Assembly (NCBI GenBank): GCA_030674155.1
Contig: CM060324.1
Span: forward strand, 60,026,780-60,090,779
Origin: Stramonita haemastoma
Lineage: Eukaryota > Mollusca > Gastropoda > Neogastropoda > Muricidae
Direction of reading: 5' to 3'
Length of the DNA stretch: 64,000 nt
Both the position numbers and the translations under genes were made by a program. Positions within the stretch are counted from its first letter, which is position 1, and each line of letters starts with the position of its first letter. The notes below the pieces were generated by a model. The model saw only the letters and a list, made by a program, of their open reading frames with translations. It searched no databases and was not told the DNA's origin. Below, piece after piece: positions 10,942 through 24,880 of the stretch.

Positions 10942-12026
10942 AATAATAATGATAAAAAAACACTGATATTTACTGTTTATATAGTACACCCCCATAATGA
11001 AAAATATAATATAACTTGATGTAAAAAAACACCAAACAAACCATATTGTATATAAATACAGGTGTATATACTTGTGCACATAAGCATTATGAAATCAATG
11101 TACATAGCAAACAAACCTGTGAAAATAGCTTTACAAAGGCAACACCTACCCCTGGTGTGTAAAACTGTTTTTGTCTGAGAGCTTTGCAACAATTCAAAGC
11201 AGTTGGGGTGAAGTACATGGGCAAACCCACAGCCCTGAGTGTGTGGTTTTTATTTGGAAGTTAATAAGATTTTGTGAAGGCTATAATTCAATCTCGTCCA
11301 TCATGGGCAGGAGAATCGATATTGTATGATACTGTATTGTATTGTCATGATTATCTTGCTGAGGCAAAGCTCTGCTGGTTGGCAGTGCATATACATTATA
11401 GGAAGATCATGTCATTAGTTGCAGTGGTTTTGCCAAACTCAGTGATGCCGACAGCTGAGAGATTTTTTTTTTTTGGACCGGGGAGAGATAGTGTTCAGTC
11501 ACCACACCTTTCTCTGGTTTGGGCTGCTACTCCCAGTGACGACAGCATTTCACTATAGTATACCCCTCCTTTTTTCTTTCTTTCAAGATTTGAGTTGAAC
11601 ACTACGCAATATTTTCTGTACCTGTGATTATTTGAGATCATGTGGCAGTTCGTGACTATTTCTTCTGGAGAGGTTTTATGGCCTAACTGATGATTTTATA
11701 CGTAATATCATGTGACAGACAGGCTCGCTGCTATTGATCAAGGTTTGGTGATTAAATATTGCAACCATGTTTGGGAAGGAGGGTGATGTGACATATGGCC
11801 GATTGTGGCATGACGGGCTATTTATCTGTTTACACATGGTGATGTTTTGTATTGTGGTATGACATGCTATATATCAGTGTACACACGGTGATGCTTTGTA
11901 TTGTGGCACAATGGGCTATTTATCAGTTTACACACAGTGATGTTTTACGTTGTGTGTAGAAGTTGCACCCTGTTTATCAACATGTATGTCATGATGTTCA
12001 CAGCCAGTTTAAGAAGTTTGCAAACA
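10942..12026. other. Gene-free stretch
   Basis: Intergenic DNA after the ankyrin gene. At 11780-11960 three imperfect copies of a GGCTATTTATCAGTTTACAC-type block occur; otherwise nothing was recognised. Confidence 0.4.
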
Positions 12027-12245
12027 TGGGGCGGGGTGGCCTAGCAGCCAGAGCCTTGCCCTCATGAGCAGATGGTCTGGAACAGAACCACCATGAAGGC
12101 ACGCACCCCTTGTAGGCAGTTTTACCCTCGAGTTGACATCAGTACCAACTCCACTGCCCCAAAAGTCCTTTGGATGAGACTATAAACCAAGACCCCATGT
12201 GCAAACACACACAGAACATCTTAAGCACATGTTAAAAACTTAGTA
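12027..12245 (+). mobile_element. SINE-A, diverged, 3' truncated
   Basis: Head GGGTGGCCTAGCAGCCAGAG and body GAGTTGACATCAGTACCAAC. The box B region is degraded. Confidence 0.6.
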
Positions 12246-12424
12246 GCCCATTTCGTAACAATAGGAACAGGTGACATTTAAAAAAAACACCATATACATG
12301 CAGGTGTTGTATTTTGACTCACACATGCATGAAGACACATGCATGTACATATACATTCTTCCCCCTCCCTCCTTCCCAAAAATGACTGAAAAGGAAATTT
12401 TGATATTATACCATTTTCGCTTGT

Positions 12425-12725
12425 CCCAATATCATTTTCAGTTGCCCCCAGTATCATTTTCACTTGTCTTAATATCATTATCACTTGTCCTAATATCATT
12501 ATCACTTGTCCTAATATCATTATCACTTGTCCTAATATCATTTTCACTTGTCCTAATATCATTATCACTTGTCCAAATATCATTTTCACTTGTCCTAATA
12601 TCATTATCACTTGTCCAAATATCATTTTCACTTGTCCCCAATATCATTATCACTTGTCCTAATATCATTTTTACTTGTCCCCAATATCATTATCACTTGT
12701 CCCCAATATCATTTTCACTTGTCCC
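12425..12725. repeat. About 20-bp minisatellite
   Basis: About 14 units of ATCATTATCACTTGTCCTAAT with ATCATTTTC and CCCCAAT variants. It lies in the intergenic gap between the ankyrin gene and TMED10. Confidence 0.8.
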
Positions 12726-13017
12726 CAAAATTGTAAGGTGTGCATACACACGAGTCCTTGAGCTTGCTTGTTTTGCTAACATGGTTTTTTTCCCTCAAAC
12801 TTGCATGCAGCTATGGTGGTCCCTTTCTCTACAGGACTTGCCTTCTCCCTTATTCACCCACCCCATGAGGGACACTGCACTGCACTTTCCAGGCAGTGTA
12901 TCACTGGCAGTTAGTTGAACCTGGCAGAGCCCATTTCTCTCCAGGTAGCAGGGTGCATGCTGGGTATGTATGTTCATGCCATCTATGCCTCTTGCTGTAA
13001 AATAGGTGGAGTTTTAA

Positions 13018-13215
13018 TGTATACATGTGCAAGATGTTCTGCATGTGTTCCCACATGAGACCTTCGCTGAAAGTCTCATCCCAAGAACTTTAAGGGAAGT
13101 CAACACTGGTGTTTACTTTTGGGGAATAAATCCCCCTCCCTCCTCCCGACGTTTCAATGGAGATTCAAGTCCGCACCCTCAGATCATGGATAGGACACTA
13201 CGTGAATCAGTGGTC
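13018..13215 (-). mobile_element. SINE-A fragment
   Basis: Central body and degraded head of the family (TGTGCAAGATGTTCTGCATG, TCTCATCCCAAGAACTTT) on the minus strand. Confidence 0.55.
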
Positions 13216-13228
13216 TGAATAAATCAGT

Positions 13229-13357
13229 GGTCTAGAGGTAATGTGCCTGTCTAGAAAGCGAAAAGTCCAGGTCGGAGTGTGTGGTGGTTTGAATCCTGTT
13301 TGGGCCCAAAACTCCCCCCCCCCCCCCATTAGACCATGAGTGGTGATCTGGGCACTA

Positions 13358-13388
<31 letters not shown>

Positions 13389-13640
13389 CGTGTGTTAAAC
13401 TTAACTATTTAGCGCACATAAGGAACCCATGGCAACGAGAGTTGTCCCTGGGAAAATTTGAAAGGAAAAAGCCACTCTGATAGGGAAACATGTACAGTTG
13501 CAGACAGGAAAAGAAAAGAAAAAAATGTGTGGCGCTGCGCTCTTCCCAGGGAGAGCAGCCCAAATTTCACGCAGAGAAATCTGCCATGACTTAAAAGTGG
13601 TGTAAAATAAAATGTAAAATGTAAACCATGTTGGTATGTA
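13229..13640 (+). mobile_element. SINE-B, full length
   Basis: Second tRNA-derived family: head GGTCTAGAGGTAATGTGCC, box B GGTTTGAATCC, body GGGCACTAGTCTTTCGGATG and AGCCACTCTGATAGGGAAAC, 3' end GAGAGCAGCCCAAATTTCAC. The TCTTTCGGATGAGACGATAA segment resembles SINE-A, so the two families may share a body module. Confidence 0.78.
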
Positions 13641-13922
13641 CACCCCTTTTTCTGTTCACATAACATATAGCAGTATGTTATCCTTTTCTGTGGGCATTTT
13701 TTCCTGGCATACTACCCAAGTCTTTCTGAAGCTGCCCAAGTTTCTGTTGTAGATGTATACGTCCCCACATTGGTATGCCAGTGTACAGGTGTTTGTTATT
13801 AACAGAGCGTTTTGTTGCATTAGTTATGTCTGTGCCTTGTGTCTGTCCCCTTTTTGTTATTTCAGTGATGAACTGATAACATTAAATGCCTTGAATTGTT
13901 TGTTTCGTGTAGTATTGCCCAG

Positions 13923-13964
<42 letters not shown>

Positions 13965-14214
13965 TGAGTGAGAAGATCTCGTATGTGTAAATATGCCTAC
14001 ACAGCAGTTTTTGTCCTCGCACGTTATTTTGTTTTTTTTGTTCAAATAGTGATGTAGCCTGTTGTATAAAATCAACAGTTGTGTCTACAATGAACTGTGA
14101 AAAAGATGCAAGAAGTGTGTAGGCCTACTTCAATAAAACTGTCAACAACTGCTCCTTTTAAATCACTTTATACCATCACATGCTCCCTTTTCTCTCTCTC
14201 TCTCTCTCTCTCCA

Positions 14215-14250
<36 letters not shown>

Positions 14251-14265
14251 AACACGCACACACAC
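13923..14265. repeat. GT, CT and CA arrays
   Basis: GT block 13923-13962, CT block 14190-14211, CA block 14215-14248. Confidence 0.88.
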
Positions 14266-16847
14266 ACAATAATTTGTTTCAGACTTTTACTATCACCTCA
14301 ACAAAAACATTGAAACAAATATCTTTTTGCAGAAAACAATAAAGAAATTCATCAATTATACAACATTAATTCTGCAAACAAACAAGATAAGACCATTCCT
14401 CCATTAAGACAGGTGAGATAAAAAAAAAAAATAAAAAAAACAGAGAAAGAGTCGTCTCAGCCTAAACAAAACATGGAACAATAGCAGTGGGGAAACTCTT
14501 GATGAAATAAGAAAAGTCTCAAAGTCAACTGACAAATGCACATCAAGTCCACAGCTTCATCCACACCAACTACAACTCTCCTTGTCCACCCCCCACTTTT
14601 CCACAACTACAGATCCACCGATGCTATGACACCATTTCCCATGGTATGCCTTTCTTTTGTGATCAAACACTAGGCAGTTCTTTCCTGGTTTTCAGTTACT
14701 GTAGGACATGACTGCCTTGATCAACTCTGATGAGATCATTCAAAAACGTCTACCGTTAGTTGAGGGAAGCTGGTTACAATTCATAACGCTGACTTTGAGG
14801 CACCAGCAGATGATGATTATGGCAACATAAGTACTTTGTAACACCAAACTGTCTGTCCACTTTGTGCTCACAAGATCTACCTACCATCAACAACGTTCAA
14901 ACCTAGTGCTCAGTTAGTCTGAATACTGTTACTGACTCAGTGTTTGACAATGGCCATTATGTTCTATACTCGACCTAATAAAGAGTTCCTTTAAGAAGAG
15001 TTGTTACATGTGCAAGTTCAGACAGGCAAAATATACAAACTGACAACAGACAAATTTGATCACCAATCACCCAGAGAATATATACTGTTACCTCACACAC
15101 CAAATCATATAAAATTCAGAGAAGAAACATGAAGAGGAAATACTAATCATCTCTTTCTTGCTTACTTTTGTACTTCAGAAAAAAAAAGAAAAAAAAAAGA
15201 TGAACAACTGATTACAATTAAAAAAAAAATTAGTCAAGTCTCCACACACATTAAATTTGATCTTGCTTTTCACAAGTACTTGTACACAAATCAGTGCAGG
15301 AGTCTTGGGTCTGCCCCTATGTTGATGACTGTTTCAGTGTTCCAAAAGCCTCGGGCTACAAACAGTCTTCTCTACTACTACATGAATCTCATGTTGATCA
15401 CCTATGTTTCATGAAGTGCACCTGATAATTTTGGGAAAGCAAGGATACATCAAACAATCCAGTCTAGTGAAAACCAGGAATAATAATGGTACAATATTTA
15501 CAGTACACTCCTCTCACTAATCACTTCTTCACGTACACATGACACACAGAAACCACGGGCAGTCAGTCACACACTCTCTCCCTCTCTTTCTCTCTCTCCC
15601 TCATGCTACACTGTTCTCCATGGTTCTCAGAGAATTGCACACAGTTTGGTCTCCATGTCTAAACACAATGGCTTCAGTTTGCCCTGCTCCTACGAGTGAT
15701 AGATAAAACATGCTGCAAACACTTGTACAACAAGAGTACAACTAAAACACAACTTAAAAAGAAGCAGTTTTTCTTTCCAACGTTCTTTCTGTTTATGCAT
15801 GTTACATATCTCTCTTGGAAAATTTTCAGTCTTTCTGTCCCTTTTTTCTCTCCAAGAGATATGGTGAGTATTCTTTACATTTGGACACAGGTGGTAAGAT
15901 ACCTCTACATATTTCGGGGGGGGGGAGGACTGAACTTATCAGTAAAGTGCTTTCCAAATATGTCCATTGATATGTATAGATGTTTCTACATCTAAACACC
16001 CCCTTCCCCAACAAAAGATTGTCTAATCTATTGTGGATTACAAGAAAAGACAAAACTACAAGGAAAATAATAATCTGAGCCACAAACAAAATGAGCAGTT
16101 GCTTTTCATTCACAACGTATGTGAGTGTATCTCAATACGAAAAGCTCACATGTCTTCTGCCATTCATTAAAGGCAAGAAAGATGGCACCACTGTCACAAA
16201 TTCTGCAAGCTTGTCTGAACCTGACAAAGCAGGTAGTATAAGTTGATCTAATTTTTAAAAAAGTATATATTTCTAAAAGAGTCAAAAGATAACAGCTGAT
16301 CTTCATGGAATTCTATTCTGTTTTTCTTAAGGAGAAAGTTTTGTAAAGGTTTTTCTGCTGCTGTTCTGAACAAAAAACAAATTCCCTGTTGTCTAAAAAT
16401 CTCACCTTTTTATTTTAAGAAGGGTAAGGTACTAACTTGTTACATTCTTTCCTTTTTTTTCTTCTTTTTTACCAAATCTATTTCTGAAAAGGCACAGCTC
16501 ATTAGTGCATCTAAAATACATATTCAAAACTCATAAACAGACTAAAAAAAAAACAGGAACACAAATGGCACCAAAACAAAATCAGCCACATCATTGTTGA
16601 TTAATTAAGTAACACAATAACTGAAACACAAACAGAAATGATTTTTTTAAAACGTACAAAATAAGCACATCACACAGCAGTCACACAAAAACCTAAACAC
16701 GCACATAGCGCTGACAAGAAAATAACACTTTTTTTTTTTTTTTAAACAGAAAGGAGCCCCAAACTGTCTGCAATTCTCTGTGATGATGGTATGAAGAGAC
16801 CACTTTTGCTCAGGATGGTAGTAGCACCGAGCGGGGAGGCCGTCCTT
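14266..16847. other. TMED10 3' flank, no repeat recognised
   Basis: 2.6 kb of AT-rich DNA nearly free of the SINEs and arrays that fill the rest of the window. Part is probably the TMED10 3' UTR; no coding frame was seen. Confidence 0.4.
16409..16414 (-). terminator. Candidate TMED10 poly(A) signal
   Basis: AATAAA on the minus strand about 435 bases past the stop codon. The flanking DNA is AT-rich and free of recognisable SINE sequence, as expected for a 3' UTR. Confidence 0.3.
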
Positions 16848-16969
16848 TCACTCGATGAGCTTCTTGGCCTTGAAGTAACGCCGCAGGTACAACACCTGCC
16901 ATGTGGCCAGCCCCAGTAAACAGGCCATGGAGAAGATGCTGAAGTACATCACACGCGAATGGGTCGACT
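16848..16969 (-). CDS. TMED10: TMED10 exon 5 (membrane span, KKxx tail, stop)
   Basis: Acceptor GTCATCAG|. Encodes [20 protein letters not shown], the rest of the span and the tail KAKKLIE followed by TGA at 16848-16850. Confidence 0.95.
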
Positions 16970-17909
16970 CTGATGACAGCAACACACACCCACATGTTAA
17001 ACAAACAACAAAAAATAATTTCAAATTGAAAAATAAAAACAAAACAACAATAACAAAACATCTACTTGTGTTTAAAAGAAACAAACAACAACAAAAAAGG
17101 CCTGAAATAAAAGCAAAACAACAACAAACAAAACAACATTCACCTGTGTTTAAAAAAAACAAAAAACAACTAAAATAAAAGCAAAACAGTAACAACAAAA
17201 AATCTGCCTGTATTACTTTACTGACTTACGACTTCTCTCATAACTCTTACAAGCTCAAAAGGAGGAACTACAACAAAAATCATAATAACGAAATAAATAC
17301 AAAATTAAAATGGTGGGGGGATACGTACACACATGAAAAAAAAAAAAAAAAAAAAGCAATGGCACTGCTCTTGTGGCTATGTGCTCTCACATGGGAGAGT
17401 AGCTCCAAATTTCACACAGAGAAACATCCCAGGACTGGAAGTACAGCACAACACAATACAGTACAAATTACAGTACAGTACAAATGACAACACAATACAG
17501 CACAAATGACAACACAATACAGCACAAATGACAACACAATACAGCACAAATGACAACACAATACAGCACAAATGACAACACAATACAGCACAAATCACAA
17601 CACAATACAGTACAAATGACAACACAATACAGCACAAATGACAACACAATACAGCACAAATGACAACACAATACAGCACAAATGACAACACAATACAGCA
17701 CAAATCACAACACAATACAGCACAAATGACAACACAATACAGCACAAATGACAACACAATACAGCACAAATGACAACACAATACAAATTACAACATAATA
17801 CACTACAAATTACAACACAATACAGCACAAATGACAACACAATACAGCACAAATGACAACACAATACAGCACAAATTACAACACAATACAGCACAAATTA
17901 CAACATAAT

Positions 17910-17949
<40 letters not shown>

Positions 17950-20900
17950 CAATAATAATAAATGGAACTTATATAGCGCTATATCTTGCAAAAACAAATC
18001 AAAGCGCTTAATACATTACAAATTACAACACAATACAGTACAAATGACAACACAATACAGCACAAATAACAACACAATACAGCACAAATTACGATACAAT
18101 ACAAATGACAACACAATACACTACAAATGACAACACAATACAGCACAAATGACAACACAAAACAGCACAAATTACAACACAATACAGCACAAATGACAAC
18201 ACAATACAGCACAAATTACAACACAATACAGCACAAATTACAACACAATACACTAAAAATTACAACAATATAGTACAAATTACAACACAATACAGTACAA
18301 ATTACAACACAACACAGTACAAATTACAACACAATACAGTACAAATTACAACACAAAACAGAACAAATTACAACACAACACAGTACAAATTACAACACAA
18401 CACAGTACAAATGACAACACAATACAGTACAAATGACAACACAATACAGCACAAATTACAACACAATACAGTACAAATTACAACACAACACAGTACAAAT
18501 TATAACACAACACAGTACAAATTACAACACAACACAGAACAAATTACAACACAATACAGTACAAATTACAACACAATACAGCACAAATTACAATACAGTA
18601 CAGCACAGATTACAACACAACACAGTACAAATTACAACACAACAAGTACAAATTACAACACAATACAGAACAAATTACAACACAACACAGAACAAATTAC
18701 AACACAACACAGTACAAATTACAACACAACACAGAACAAATTACAACACAACACAGTACAAATTACAACACAACACAGTACAAATTACAACACAACACAG
18801 AACAAATTACAACACAACACAGTACAAATTACAACACAACACAGTACAAATGACAACACAATACAGTACAAATTACAACACAACACAGCACAAATTACAA
18901 CACAAAACAGCACAAATTACAACACAACACAGCACAAATTACAACACAACACAGCACAAATTACAACACAACACAGCACAAATTACAATACAGTATAAAT
19001 GACAACACAATACAGCACAAATGACAACACAATACAGCACAAATGACAACACAATACAGCACAAATGACAACACAATACAGCACAAATGACAACACAATA
19101 CAGCACAAATGACAACACAATACAGCACAGATGACAACACAATACAGCACAAATGACAACACAATACAGCACAAATGACAACACAACACAACACACGATG
19201 TAGGCAGCAGCCCCTAACACCGACCATTGGTGTCCCTCATTTCCTCTTCCCGTGCTCTCATGTAGGCGAAGTCATCGACGATGGATTTGGACAGGTCCTC
19301 CAGCCGCCTCAGCTCCACCTCCAGGGGCTTCAGCTTCTCCGCCTTGGCCAGCTGGGGACACACACACACACACCAACATCATCACTGCTGGGGACACACA
19401 CACACACACCAACATCATCACTGCTGGGGACACACACACACACACCAACATCATCACTGCTGGGGACACACACACACACACCAACATCATCACTGCTGGG
19501 GACACACACACACACACCAACATCATCACTGCTGGGGACACACACACACACACACCAACATCATCACTGCTGGGGACACACACACACACACCAACATCAT
19601 CACTGTCATGGGGGGGGGGGGGGGGGGGGGGACAATAGCCTGGTGGTCAGAACATTGTGCTGGCAATTTGACGATCCAGGTTCGAGTCCGGTCGAGGAGA
19701 TTTTTCTCCTGGTGTTAACATCAGTGCTGACTCCACTCTCCCCACAAGTCCTTCGGATGAGACTTTAAACCGAGGCCCCGTGTGCAAACGCACGCAGAAC
19801 ATCTTGCGCACACGTTAAATCCTGTTCTGCTTTTCGTAAGAGTAGGCCATCGTGTGCCGGTGGGAACCGATGACATATACAAAACTGCATACACACGGGG
19901 ACTGGATGCAAAAAAGCACGAGTGCTTATTCCATTATCCTCGATATAAAAGAATAATTCAAATCAATCAATCATGGCTGCTGTGGGCACAAACACTGTCA
20001 TCATCAGGCATGATCAACACATAAAACAATCTGATCCCCATGTAACCTAGTCCAGGTCCAAAATTCAGTTCACTAACATTGTCAGTGATTCTGGGTGTTT
20101 TTTTTCCAAAACGTTTAAATCTTAACTTTTTAACAAAAAAAAATTATATGCCTTGGAATATTGTTGTAGTTGCATTACAAGTACCCTATACCTGTAACAA
20201 GTACAGACTCGAGTCTTTTAGGTGAACTGATTAGCAGCGGTCCGGTTTGTGTGCAGTATGGGAATAGTACAAGTACCCACAAGTGTTTCTCTCAGCAAAA
20301 TGTGCACAGGTTAAAAAAAAGTTAAAGTCTGTCCCGAGCCTAAGGTTCATCAGGCCGGTGCTTATCCTGGTTTCTGTGGCGTTAAGCGACGGAGAGTCAC
20401 AGGCTCCCCCTAGATAGGATGCCAGTTAACCCCCAACACAAGGTTGGTACCCCTTTTACACCTGGGTGGGGTGAGAAAATAGCAGTAAAGTGCCTTTTCC
20501 AAGGGCACAATGCCATAGCCGAAAGCTGGGATCGAACCCACAACCTTTAGATTACGAGTCCAACGCCCTAACCACTAGACTACAGCGGCAGCTAAAATGT
20601 GCACAGGAATCTTGTCTTACTGTTCAGAACATTCAAAATGAACACACACACACACGCACACGCACACAGAGCCTAGTAGTTAGAGAGGTGTGCATTCTGC
20701 TTCTGATCTGCTGACCCAGGTTTGAATCTCATTCAAGAGGATTTTTCTCTGGAGTTAACATCAGTGCCGACTTCAGCCCCCCAAAACCCCAGAAAACTTT
20801 AGGATGAGACCATAAACCGAGATCCCATGTGCAAACACATGCAGAACATCTTCTACACATGCTAAAACCCATCCCGCTTTTCAGAAGAGTAGGTCATTGC

Positions 20901-21713
20901 ATGCTGGTGGGAACGGATGCCAAAATTTACAAAACTGCATTCACATGGGGACTGGATGTAAACAAGCACATGAGGGCTGATTTCATTATCCTCGATATAA
21001 AAGAGTAAATAAAAAATAAACACACACACACACAGATAACAAACTACTGCCACTCTCTTCCCACCGTTGTCTAAGTTGATACTAACAACATTTGCTAACA
21101 AAAGTAAAATTGACTTACTGACTGCCTTGCTGACCTTGCTGCCACAAGTTAAACATTTACCACACATCTGCTGATTCAGTTCATTTCCTCCTGAAAGGAT
21201 TCATTCTCAACAATAATGTTCAGTATCAATTAATTGATACAGGACCCTTTTGACCTAAAAAAAAAAAAAAAAAAAAGGTGATCAATGACTGCTTTATAAC
21301 AGTTTGTAAATTTATGTATTCATCAACCAAATACAGCCCACACTGAACTGAAAAGGCTTTGTTATGTAAGGGTGTAAATGTATTCATCGACCAAATACAG
21401 CCCACATTGAACTGAGAAGGATTTATAACTGTTATGTAAGGGTGTAAATGTATTCATCAACCAAATACAGCCCACATTGAACTGAGAAGGATTTATAACT
21501 GTTATGTAAGGGTGTAAATGTATTCATCAACCAAATACAGCCCAGAGTGAACTGAAAAGGCTTTATAAGTGTTATGTAAGGGTGCACTTACATCGTCATA
21601 GCTCTTGGCTTCAACACCGTGCTTCACATTCAAAAACACTTCCCTGTCCGGTGCCTGCACTCCTGAAATGCAAACATCCATCATTAACTGTTTGAAATCA
21701 CAGGCAATATTTT

Positions 21714-21789
<76 letters not shown>

Positions 21790-22094
21790 ATTCACTTTAA
21801 TCATGAAAATAACAATCAATTTTCTGACACACACACACAGACACAGACACACACAAACACAGTGACACACACACACACCATTCACTTTAATCATGAAAAT
21901 AACAATCAATTTTCTGACACACACACACAGACACAGACACACAGACACAGACACACACCATTCACTTTAATCATGAAAATAACAATCATGATAACAGAGT
22001 GAGATACTAAAAATTGTTTAGTGCTTTCCTTACACCCTACAGTCCCCCCACCTCTACACACCAACACACACACACAGTGACACACACACACACA

Positions 22095-22155
<61 letters not shown>

Positions 22156-24728
22156 ACACACACACACACACACAGACACACACACACACACACACAGACA
22201 CACACACACACAGTGACACATACACACACACACACAGTGACACACACACACAGTGACACACGCATACACACAGTGACACACACACACACACAGTGACACA
22301 CACACAGTGACACACACACCCAAATATGAGACTATAGTGTAACCTGAGACCCCGAGTGCGAACGCACGCAGAACATCTTGCACACACATTAAATCCTGTT
22401 CCACTTTTCGTAGGAGTAGGCCATTATGTGCCGGTGGGAACACATGACAAGATTGACAAAACTGCATACACATACTGGAAGTAAAAAAGCACACAGGGTT
22501 CGCGCTAGGATTTTTTAAAACCGGTACTGCGAGTTGCCATTTCAGAGATATCTTGACCAACTCCCCCAAAAATCGGTCCCCAGAAAATAAAATCCGGTAC
22601 TACTGTGAACAAAACGAAACTATTCAGTGAGGGGGTGGAGGAGAGGGGGATTGTTCCGCAGCAAAACTAAATCTAAATTGAACGCAAATCTCTCAGACTT
22701 TGACTGCCATGCTGCTGCCACTCGCTTCTTGGGCACGAAGCCACGCAGGAAATAGGATTTTTTTTCTAGCGCCTGTGTCACTGTCTGTGTCAGTCTGTTG
22801 TTTTGCATGATATTCGTGTGACTTATATTCTTCTTTCTTGTGTCTATGCTTAGCGCTTGTCTAGATCTTTCGTTCAATTTAGATTTTGTTTTCGACTCTT
22901 CTCTCTCAAAGCAATGCGCAAATTCATAATCATACCCTCCGCTTTTCTTAAGTGTAGGCCATCGAGTGCCCGGTGGGAACAGATGATATTTACGAAACTG
23001 CATACACATGTAAAAAAGCACAGGAGTGCCTACTCCATTACCTCGATATAAAAGATTAAAAGAATAAAGAATAAATAAATCTAGGCCCCATTTACTTATT
23101 GTGAATGGAAGTCACTGTCATGCCGAGAAGAGCGCGAAGCTCTATTCTTTCACAGTCAAGCTTGCTGTTCTGCGTGCTAGGCTAATTAGGCTGGCGCCAA
23201 AGATGTTCGTCGGAAGGGGTGGAAAGGGGTAGGTGCGTAAGCACAGTACAGGCGCATGACAGACTGTCAGAAAATGTCACTTCAGACTTTTTTTTTGAGA
23301 CGGAAATCTAATCGGTCACAGGCAAACAGAATCGGTAGCGGTACCGGCTGCTTCGAAAATTTTCGGTATTCCCTGTTTACAATCGGTAAAATACCGACAA
23401 TTACCGGTTATCGCGAACCCTAGCACACAAATGCTTATTCCATTATCCTCTATATAAAAGAATAAATAAATAAATAAAATAAAATAAACATTACACACAC
23501 ACACACACACGTTCGAGGGGATTTTTTTCTCTGGACTTAACATCAGTGCTGACTCCACTCCCCCTGAAAGTCCTTCAGATGAGACTATAAACCGAGGCCC
23601 CATGTGCAAATGCACGCAGAACATCTTGCGCTCATGTTAAATCCTGTTCCACTTTTCTAAGAGTAGGTCATCATGTGCAGGTGGGAACAGATGTCAAAAT
23701 TCCTGGTCATTGAGTCTGTCTACAGCTTCTAGTTCTACACGTTTTTAGTCAGAAATTCTATTGGTAAAAATATAACTAGGTGTTTTTATTTACTGAGTAG
23801 TATTATCTTCACATAAATTTATTAATTTAATGATAACAATAACTCATCATTTGTTTATTCAAATGATATATTTTTTGAAAAAACAAACAAGTGGATCGGT
23901 GATCTAGGTGGTAATACGCCTTGCCTAGAAAGCAAAACGTCCAGGTCGGAGTGTGTGGTGGTTCATACCCTGTTTGGGCCCAAAACTTTTTCCCATCCAT
24001 TAGACCCTGAGTGGTGGTCTGGGCGCTAGTCTTTCGGATGAAATGATAAACCAAGGTCCTGTGTGTTACACATCACTATTTACTGCACATGGTACCCTGG
24101 CAAAATTCTGTAGAAAAAAAGCCACTCTGATAGGGAAACAAATACAGTTGCATGCAGGAAAAAGAACAAAAAATGGGTAGGCGCTGCACTTGTGGCGACA
24201 CTTCTCCCCGGGAAGAGCAGCCCGAATTTCACGCAGAGAAATCTGCTGTGACATAAAGTGGTACAAAATACAAATATAAAAAAACAAACAAAAAACCCCC
24301 CAAAGTCCTTAGCAATGTTATAAGCCTATAACATAAGTAGTACAGTCTAAATATGACAATCAGATGACACATCACAATGCAGAAACTTACAAAGAAAGGA
24401 GTTTGAAGCACTTACCACTCATCCCCTTTCCTTCAAAGCACACCTCAAACATGTCATATTCTTCAGTGGTAAATGCAAATTTCCCTTTAGCAGCATTTTC
24501 TTTGGAGTACAGAATATGTCCCTTAGAATCTGTCACCTGCAACACAAAATGATTTACTATCTATAGACTATAGTATAGTACTATTACAGTATTAGTATAC
24601 AATACACTATCTCTCCTTCTACTATTTCTAGTCCCTGCACGCAAACACACAAGCACACATAAACAGTAAAACACACACACACATGCACACGTGCATGCGC
24701 ACATACACACACACACACACACACACCA

Positions 24729-24759
<31 letters not shown>

Positions 24760-24808
24760 CCACACACCACACACACACACACACACGGCACACACACGCG
24801 CACACACA

Positions 24809-24880
<72 letters not shown>

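Noticed and set aside
18411..19002. Plus-strand ORFs of repeated [13 protein letters not shown] peptide
   Set aside because: Shadow of the 22-bp minisatellite, with minus-strand counterparts equally open.
17400..19193. CRISPR array
   Set aside because: Units are contiguous with no unique spacers, and the genome is eukaryotic.
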